A DNA stretch of 64,000 nt. It comes from Bicyclus anynana (lineage: Eukaryota; Arthropoda; Insecta; Lepidoptera; Nymphalidae). The stretch covers positions 15,346,501 through 15,410,500 of the forward strand of contig NC_069083.1 of the NCBI RefSeq assembly GCF_947172395.1, given 5' to 3'. Shown one piece after another: positions 58,201 to 64,000 of this stretch (position 1 is the stretch's first letter; each line of letters starts with the position of its first letter). The translations under genes and the position numbers were made by a program. Under the pieces are notes generated by a model that made no database searches, had not been told where the DNA came from, and saw nothing but the letters and a program-made list of their open reading frames with translations.

Positions 58201-60703
58201 CCATTTCTTTAGATTTTTGTTTTGTTTTCATAAGTTCAGTTCGTTTTGTAAGAAGAATTCGCATAGTTTCACTGAGTATTTTGTCTATAGCATTTAGTTC
58301 TGTATTATTATATCTACGTGGGAGGCTGGTGTTGATAGTGTCAGCTAGTTTGTTGTAAGAAAATTGGATATCTTCTTCAACATGTTGCATTTCCGGTTGG
58401 TATATTTTAAAACCTAGTACTCTACGTTGGTAGGGCCATGGCACCTCTACGTTTCTTACCTTCGATCGGTGATTAGACAAAATAAAATCGATTTCGTTTC
58501 TTACTTTGCCGTATGGCGAGAGTCAGATCCATTTTCGATTTGCTAGAGCTTTAAAGTCGAGCTTTAAAGAAAGAGTTCATAATTGACATTCTATGTTCCA
58601 ATTAGTATATCTCCTTCTTCGTTTCTCTTTAGATATCCGAATATTCCCATTACAAGGTTTTCTATTTTGGACTGGCCAACTTTTGCGTCAAAATCACCGA
58701 TAACGACGATGTTTTCTCCTGCCTGGCTTTGAGCAACCTGAAGCATTTCGTAGAATGAGTTGATTTCTTCATCTGCAGAGTTTTCAGTTTGTGCGTATAT
58801 TTGTAGGTATTATTGTAAGCAGTTGGTTGCCGTATTTCAATTTTAGTAGCGCAACCCGATTTAAATGTGCTAAAAAGCTTGTAATTTAACATTTAAGTTC
58901 TTTTTTTTATAAAAAAACCAACTCCATTCTGGCCGATTGTTTCACCTTTGTAGCATAATATGTAGTTTTGATTATGCAGCCCTACATAAATATATTGTAT
59001 GTTAGTTCTATAATTTTTTCTGTTTTTGTTACAGATTTTACGTTAAATGTTCCAATTTTGATAGTCTGTTGGGGCTGTTTAATTTTTCTGGTTGTTTTTT
59101 CATCGCTTGATTTTTCTGGGGTATGGGGCTTGGGGGAGAGCGTAGTGGTATATAAGTCATATCATAGCGAGATTCGAAAATAAACTCTGAATTCTTATAG
59201 GAGTTGTCAAGCTCGTGGTCTGTTTGACCGTATCTCCTTATCGTATGGCCTGTTAGCTTCAACATTCTTCGTTATTAATATTCTCCTATTCAATCAAAAC
59301 ATGTTGACGCCATCGTGGAGTAATTATAATGTTGTATATTGTTTATTAATAATTTTTGCAAAAGTAAATTACCCGACGCACTAATATCTTTTATAACCTA
59401 ACTGTAGCGTTCACTCACACGCATTGCCAAACGGCCACTGAATGTAGGAACCTCCCGCAGGCTAAAACGCTCTACATGAGGGCTCAAAAACTATTGGCTA
59501 GGGAGAACACTGCAATTTTTGTTTCGCGAAATAAGTAAAGCCAAAATACTGTAACTCAAATTACAGTTTTATGCTTTTATAAACTATGACTTTTTTTGAA
59601 TTACAGTCTTGTTGGTATACTCATATCTCCATAAATATTTAAAAAAAATCAAATTTTTTTTTATTGGGGTATAAAGCTCATCAAAATTAGTCAAATGAGC
59701 GCTATAAACCCAAAACACTGTAACTTAAGTTACAGTGTTTTGGGTTTACACGGCAGACCAGGTGTTTGTATAAATAATAATCAGCGTAGCTAAACGCTAT
59801 GAAACCATTGGTGTCTGGTCTACCTGTGTGGTTTACGCTGTGACATCGTTAGGTTTCTATGGAAACTTTGTTGTTAGTGACTTTTTTTTGGCATGGAAGG
59901 AAAATTCTCTGCGTACTTGAAGTCTGCCAATCCGTTTTAGTAATCCATGGTAGACTATTTGGCCTAACCCCTCTTATTCTGAGATGAGACTCGAGCTCAG
60001 CAGTGAGCTGAATATGAGTGATAGAAATAAAGTTCAAATTGTAATAAAACTTGTTATAGGGAAATATTACATCGTTGTCGTCGTACACGGAAACCTTAGC
60101 TTTTGTTTTCTATGTTCATCGCTCTGTAAAGTAACTGATATTTTAAGATAGCTACTCCATTAAAACGCCTGTTGAAAATAATACGCAATTGTTTCAATTA
60201 AATATGTATAGCAAGCAAAAAGGCGTTAAAATTTATTATAATAGATGAGGGTGCAGGGTTGTATTTTGGTTTTTGTTGTTAAGTGATAGGACAACCGTGT
60301 CCGTGTGTTTAAAGCCAAAATGCATTATTATATTATTTAGATACAGGATATAGAGTGTGATAAGGTGTTGCCTATCAATAATTCATGATCATTACACATG
60401 TTCCAGTTTGGTGGCCAGCCATCTGAAGAACTTCAACACGTTCAAGTGTGGACGATCAACCAAGAGACTTGCAGGCAGCGCTATGCATTGGTGTCACGTC
60501 CTATCACTGACAGCAGTCTGTGCTCCGGCTGGCTTAACGTCGGAGGTCGCGACCAGTGCCAGGGTGACTCCGGCAGCCCTCTGTTGCACAATGACGTCAT
60601 CGTCGGCGTCAGTTCGTTTGGAGTAGACTGCGGTTCGCCCGTGTTCCCGGGCGTCAACGCTCGCGTCAGCCGATTAATTGATTGGATTGTGGAGCGTGCT
60701 TAA
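55267..60703 (+). CDS. T7: serine protease homologue lacking catalytic Asp (255 aa)
   Basis: Paralogue of T6 with a damaged active site. Exons are 55267-55312, 56220-56388, 57106-57361 and 60407-60703 (768 nt, open, all GT-AG). Signal peptide MRVILLFIIGLASVSA, activation peptide TPVSGR, IVGG at residue 23. His69 (SASHC) and Ser212 remain, but residue 114 is Asn (IDNNVAVL, against TDNDVAVL in T6), replacing Asp102. The Ser motif is GDSGSP, so Gly197 is Ser214. In rat trypsin, Asp102 to Asn is known to cut activity by orders of magnitude near neutral pH, so T7 is expected to be inactive or active only at high pH. S1 Asp206 is intact, so it could still bind Arg/Lys substrates or inhibitors. Frame and splice sites are intact, arguing against simple decay. 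Intron 3 is 3 kb and holds a 2.3-kb inverted-repeat element. The proximal poly(A) signal of T6 is missing here. Confidence 0.9.
55351..55529. mobile_element. MITE copy 3 (T7 intron 1)
   Basis: Ends gcctaggggcagttt and aaactcccattaggc; starts 38 bases into the intron. Confidence 0.7.
55936..56015 (-). mobile_element. LINE 3' end fragment, reversed (T7 intron 1)
   Basis: tcagccgatagacgtccact...ctccaagcacaacggtctcg is the complement of the tail seen at 11230-11330. Confidence 0.6.
56724..57058 (+). mobile_element. Helitron-like element (family B), T7 intron 2
   Basis: TCCTACTAATATTATAAACG to tgtgaaatagcg tccg then CTAG at 57055-57058, 47 bases before exon 3. Confidence 0.65.
58130..59060 (-). 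mobile_element. RTE-type LINE endonuclease relic inside the inverted-repeat element
   Basis: On the - strand: IGTFNVKS (endonuclease start), then FYEMLQVAQSQAGENIVVIG followed by DFDAKVG, then GYLKRNEEGD, then EIDFILSNHRSKVRNVEV, then a linker (YNNTELNAIDKILSETMRIL). These are the ordered motifs of an apurinic-type endonuclease. Frameshifts present; reverse transcriptase motifs not found downstream. Confidence 0.65.
59705..59748. repeat. Perfect 44-bp palindrome at the right end of the element
   Basis: Two 22-base halves (59705-59726 and 59727-59748) joined with no spacer, axis at cttaag. Includes most of the terminal repeat, so it looks like two element ends joined head to head. Confidence 0.9.
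59850..60130. repeat. SINE family B remnant and dispersed repeat (T7 intron 3)
   Basis: 59899-60020 carries the SINE B body (attctctgcgtacttgaagt to gagctgaatatgag). The flanks carry reversed pieces of the repeat at 27590 and 33945. Confidence 0.5.
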
Positions 60704-60873
60704 TCTTACTACTGTATCCATCGATCGTAGATCGTTAGATGGGCCCCGAAGCGTCACGGAATTGTCATTGGTTTCGCAAATACTTACGAATGAAAAGTAA
60801 CAACTTTTTTATTATTCGTGTTGCGGCTTGTGTTTTTACACATCTAAAATGGCCACGAAGGCATAATTAAGGG

Positions 60874-60879
60874 ATTAAA
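60874..60879 (+). promoter_or_regulatory. T7 candidate poly(A) signal (ATTAAA variant)
   Basis: The T6 proximal AATAAA has no counterpart in T7. The first plausible hexamer is the weaker ATTAAA, 171 bases past the stop. Confidence 0.35.
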
Positions 60880-61087
60880 CAAGAAAAAAACAGTAAAATA
60901 GTTTTTTTAAGTCACAGCACGCGCTTGTTGCATATTAAGATAAGTTAAGATGTGCGTACACGTCTTTGAGTAATGACATAACATTGTGCATTCTTGGAGG
61001 GGCCGATATAACGATTTATATCGATGACATTATTGTATAAAATACTACAATTAAAATGAAAAAAAAAAACTTCATTAAAAAAATCTA
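60880..61087. other. Downstream of T7, nothing recognised
   Basis: AT-rich with a short cgatataacgatttatatcgat-like inverted patch near 61005-61025. Confidence 0.35.
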
Positions 61088-61090
61088 AAA

Positions 61091-61299
61091 TCCTACCAAT
61101 ATTTTAAACGCAAAAGTTTATATGGGCGTATGAAAGTTTATTGCTCTTTTACGAAAAAATTGAATGAATTTGGCTAAAATTTGAATTGGTTATAGACTGT
61201 GACTGGATGTAGGCCTACTTTATATCCCAGAAAATTCGCGATTTCTGCGGGATTTGTGAAAACTGAATTTCACGCAGGCGAAGTCCCGGGCTTATCTAG
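61091..61299 (+). mobile_element. Helitron-like element (family B)
   Basis: TCCTACCAATATTTTAAACG to cacgcaggcgaagtcccggg then CTAG at 61296-61299; the terminal hairpin has decayed. Confidence 0.6.
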
Positions 61300-61826
61300 T
61301 ACTTAACTGTATGTAACTCTATCATAGCGTAAAGTTTTCTGCGTGAAACCAATGTGTATGTTTTAATTTTTAAAGTTGTTCATTAAAAAATATAAAAATA
61401 TATTTTTATTTATTTGCATAGTTAAATACCGTTTAACTTTGCACCTATTATTTTAAATATAACATTTTTATTACACTATCATTTGCTAATAATTTTGAAA
61501 AGTTTAATAATAATTGTGTTATCTCTAAACTAATACGAATTATCTCTTTTTCATAAGAAAATCGAGGTGTGCGTAACAGACTTTAACTGATATGCTTAAG
61601 TTGTTGTTTTCATAATTGATTTGATATAGTACGATAAGCTGAGTACCTACGTCTTATCAATGTGACTAATTTATATTATTAGGTCACGAATTCATTTATT
61701 GAAATACTCAGAAAGGATCTAGATGTAATCGATGGCTTGATTGTTAATTGTCAGGAATATAATTTCAAAAATAAATGTCTTATAAACCTTTTATTAACCA
61801 ATTTTAAATTTTTATCTGTTAAACTT
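61300..61826. other. Intergenic, nothing recognised
   Basis: Very AT-rich, no feature. Confidence 0.4.
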
Positions 61827-62152
61827 ATTTTTTTATTCTTTACAAGTTAGCCCTTGACTACAATCTCACCTGATGGTAAGTGATGATGCAATCTAAGACG
61901 GAAGCGTGCTAACTTGTTAGGAGGAGGATGAAAATCCACACTCCTTTAGGTTTCTACACGACATCGTACCGGAACGCTAAATCGCTTGGCGGTACGTCTT
62001 TGTCGGTAGGGTGGTAACTAGCCACGGCCGAAGCCTCCCACCAGCCAGACCTGGACCAATTAAGAAAACCTCAATCGGTCCAGCCGGGGATCGAACCCAG
62101 GACCTCCGTCATATAAATCCACTGCGCATGCCACTGCGCCACGGAGGCCGTC
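61827..62152 (-). mobile_element. tRNA-derived SINE (family A), full length
   Basis: Tail tttacaagttagcccttgac at left, head actgcgccacggaggccgtc at right, about 326 bp. Confidence 0.85.
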
Positions 62153-62690
62153 AAAAACTGAAAGAGATTAAAGAAATTTCAATTTAGTTGGTTATATTTA
62201 CTGATGAAACGAAAAATTCGAAAGTTTCGATTGCCTCTATAATATCTGATTCGAGTGTGGAATGGCCCTCCAGCATCTATGTTTCCTGCCACCTTTAGAA
62301 CGAATAGGCATATTTTAGGATTGGCAATCGCACTCTAAACTTGACCTAATCACTGCTTCCCTTATAGTCTAGTTGAGGCTACTTACCTTACATAAAAAAA
62401 TAATAAAAAAATTCAACCGACTTCAAAATTACAGAAATGTTTTTACTTAAACTAAAAAGCGAACAATAACATCGTATGTGCTACCTTCACAGTTTGCTCA
62501 GTGCGATCAGTTTGAAGGCGGTAGCTCCCTTAGTCCTTCGTCTCTATCACCAGACCACTAATGACAGTCACAGCACATATAGATGTAAAGTTCTCATCAA
62601 TACAAATTCATCAAGCCCAAACACAAGGTAGCTACTGTAAACCGTTGAGGAGTTCCCTTAATTGTCCCTCGTCTCCATCACCAGACCCCA
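62153..62690. other. Intergenic, nothing recognised
   Basis: A short local duplication (agttcccttaattgtccctc / agctcccttagtccttcgtc) near 62525 and 62650; no gene signal. Confidence 0.35.
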
Positions 62691-62691
62691 C

Positions 62692-62811
62692 GATGTTTTT
62701 CCTTCACCGTTTGAGAGAGTTCATAAAATGCACACAACTGAAAAGTTGGAGGTGCTTGCCCCGGACCGGATTTGAACACACACCCTCCGGAATCGGAGGC
62801 AGAGGTCATCT
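62692..62811 (-). mobile_element. SINE family B, head portion reversed
   Basis: gatgtttttccttcaccgtt, acaactgaaaagttggaggt, ccggatttgaacac and ggaggcagaggtcat in the order expected on the - strand; similar to the copy at base 1. Confidence 0.6.
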
Positions 62812-63204
62812 TTATTTATGTAGTAGTTATGTCAAATATTTATCAGATATAGCCATCAGACAGTGGAGGTATTGTTTTTCTTTCTTTAATTTATTTATGC
62901 GATTAGATAATTTAATTATTGGAAATGATTTGTTGCTTGGACAGAAATAAACATTAGTCATTAATAAAATATAAAACGGTTTGTATGTATTTATGTTTCA
63001 TAACTTAAACAAAGTTAACATATTTAATGATTTTGTTATTTCGATTGTTTGCAAAGTCAATAGTTAAATATTGTTTATAGTCAAAATTTATTTTATGAGA
63101 TGCGCGTGAAAGTCAATATTCGGATGAGGTGACAGTCAGTACGGTTTTTTTTATAATAGCAATAATTTTAACTAGTTGTGATGCAATACAACCCACATTC
63201 GGCT

Positions 63205-63445
63205 CCACACATTTTGGCCTAACACTATTTGTTCTGAGCTCGAGTCTCCTACTCGAGCTCAGCAGTGAGCCGATATGGGTTGATAATGATGAAATTGCTC
63301 ACTGTCGAGCACAAGGCTCCTCTCAGAATGAGAGGGGTTAGGCCAATAGTTCACCACGCTAGCCTAATGCGGATTGCCAGACTTCACACACGTAGAGAAT
63401 TGAGAAAATTCTCAGTTATGCGGGTTTCCTCATGATGTTTTTCCT
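63205..63445 (-). mobile_element. SINE family B copy with inverted partial duplication
   Basis: 63300-63445 is a reversed body (cctctcagaatgagaggggt, attgccagacttcacacac). 63205-63290 holds a second, rearranged piece around a ctcgagtctcctactcgag hairpin. Confidence 0.6.
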
Positions 63446-63477
63446 TCCTAAAAAAAAAGTTATTAGGATAGTTTTAA

Positions 63478-63649
63478 TTTTTTTTTATTCTCTACAAGTT
63501 AGTAGCCCTTGACGACAATCTCACACCTGATGGCAATGTAAGACGGAAGCGGGCTAACTTGTTAGGAGTAGGATGAAAATCCGCACCCCTTTCGGTTTCA
63601 ACATGACATCGTACCGGAACGCTAAATTGCTTGGCGGTACGTCTTTGCA
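63478..63649 (-). mobile_element. SINE family A, tail portion only
   Basis: Reversed tail and half of the body up to cttggcggtacgtctttgc, then an abrupt end; tRNA head missing. Confidence 0.7.
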
Positions 63650-63835
63650 CGTATTACGAAGTGACGTGGCAAAAATGTTACGAGAAACTCGTACCTACTG
63701 AATTATTTGAACGGTTTACTGAAAAATAATTAAATGTATTTGAGATTTTTAAAATCAAACGCCGATTATTTACGAGTTAAAGAGTATTTTTTCGGTTCTA
63801 CTTGTGAAATACACTATACATGTAGAATCGGAAAA

Positions 63836-63888
63836 TTATCATATGTTAAATTATCTAATTTATCAAATTAATCTTTTAATGTTGATAA
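63836..63888. promoter_or_regulatory. T8 upstream cluster of four GATA-type cores
   Basis: TTATC at 63836, 63851 and 63860 and GATAA at 63884, all within 53 bases and ending just 11 bases before the TATA box. Denser than upstream of any other gene in the window. Confidence 0.45.
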
Positions 63889-63898
63889 GTGAACTTAG

Positions 63899-63925
63899 TA
63901 TAAATATTTCGTTATTTTATCACTA
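63899..63925 (+). promoter_or_regulatory. T8 core promoter: TATA box
   Basis: TATAAATA at 63899-63906 lies 56 bases before the T8 ATG, the same TATA-to-ATG distance as T6 and T7. A TCACT follows at about 63920, closer than usual, so the true start may be further on. Confidence 0.58.
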
Positions 63926-63954
63926 AAACACAAGCAATCCTGCAGTGGTTCAAA

Positions 63955-64000
63955 ATGCGTGTTCTCTTAATTTTGCTTTTGGGCGTCGCCGCCGCATCAG
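63955..64000 (+). CDS. T8: first exon of an eighth secreted serine protease gene (partial, runs off window)
   Basis: The last 46 bases encode a signal peptide of the same style as T1-T7 (MRVLLILLLGVAAAS plus a split codon). Length (46 nt) and phase (1) equal exon 1 of T1, T2, T3 and T7, and the window ends exactly at the expected exon end, so the donor GT would be the next bases. A TATA box lies 56 bases before the ATG, as in the other members. The remaining exons are outside the window, so identity as a trypsin rests on array position, exon-1 length, phase and sequence style. Confidence 0.7.
   Translation, partial: MRVLLILLLGVAAAS

Larger units (their letters stand above)
57450..59756. mobile_element. 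2.3-kb element with perfect 29-bp terminal inverted repeats (T7 intron 3)
   Basis: CTGCCGTGTAAACCCAAAAC starts the left end (57450-57478) and is exactly mirrored at 59728-59756. Flanked by ACCA on both sides (57446-57449, 59757-59760), a possible 4-bp target duplication. Related acactgtaac phrases recur inside near 57715 and 59545. Contains a reversed LINE endonuclease fragment and no recognisable transposase. Class unknown, foldback-like. Confidence 0.65.

Noticed and set aside
58136..58480. 114-codon - strand gene similar to craniofacial development protein 2 annotations
   Set aside because: Such annotations in arthropod genomes are commonly RTE-type LINE endonuclease pieces; upstream text contains the endonuclease motifs with frameshifts.
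57106..60703. T7 as a plain pseudogene
   Set aside because: Frame, splice sites, signal peptide, promoter and cysteines are intact; only active-site residues changed, so protease homologue is the better call, although early decay cannot be excluded.
62561..62950. 129-codon ORF
   Set aside because: Its middle is the reversed head of SINE family B; no protein domain, no splice or promoter context.
1..64000. CRISPR arrays, operons, ribosome binding sites, rRNA
   Set aside because: The window is eukaryotic nuclear DNA; the only regular tandem array (4363-4635) has no spacer-repeat pattern.

Overview
The window is AT-rich, intron-bearing, transposon-dense eukaryotic DNA. It looks lepidopteran (moth or butterfly). 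The evidence is a cluster of lysine-free, arginine-rich midgut-type alkaline trypsins, abundant non-autonomous Helitrons whose 3' ends read CTAG after a short GC-rich hairpin, and tRNA-derived SINEs of a kind common in Lepidoptera. A nymphalid-like butterfly is possible, but the species cannot be read from the sequence.

Layout. Bases 1-14,070 hold no gene I can support, only repeats (SINE pieces, Helitrons, a MITE, a LINE tail, a 51-bp minisatellite) in unassigned AT-rich DNA. From 15.3 kb to the end lies a head-to-tail array of secreted trypsin-family serine protease genes, all on the + strand. I call them T1-T7, plus the first exon of T8, which runs off the window. They form three subfamilies in order: T1-T3 (15.3-29.0 kb), T4-T5 (34.6-43.3 kb) and T6-T7 (48.1-60.7 kb). 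Each complete gene has four coding exons with the same intron phases (1, 2, 0). Exon 1 encodes the signal peptide, exon 2 the activation peptide, IVGG N-terminus and His57, exon 3 Asp102, and exon 4 Asp189 and Ser195. I rebuilt all seven by splicing at GT-AG junctions. The lengths (253-258 aa) are open throughout and the phases agree.

How the genes work together. T1-T6 should be digestive trypsinogens secreted into an alkaline midgut and activated by cleavage after Arg before IVGG. T7 carries Asn at the catalytic Asp102 position and Ser in place of Gly197, so it is predicted to be inactive or strongly impaired. T2 has a changed S1 pocket (Gly226 to Ser). The mature parts of all seven contain no lysine. 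Core promoters are compact, with a TATA box about 30 bases before an initiator and a very short 5' UTR. GATA-type sites sit at matching distances within each subfamily. In T1 and T3 these distances match T2 only after subtracting a mariner insertion (T1) or a Helitron carrying a SINE (T3).

The most noteworthy points are the T7 active-site loss, the TE-stretched but otherwise conserved GATA-to-promoter spacing, the mosaic (gene-conversion-like) T3, the lysine-free enzymes, two unrelated Helitron ends at the identical base of intron 2 in T4 and T5, and a 2.3-kb inverted-repeat element in T7 that carries a LINE endonuclease fragment. I see no clear evidence of a wholly new system. The novelty lies in how this protease array has diversified and been rewired by mobile elements.
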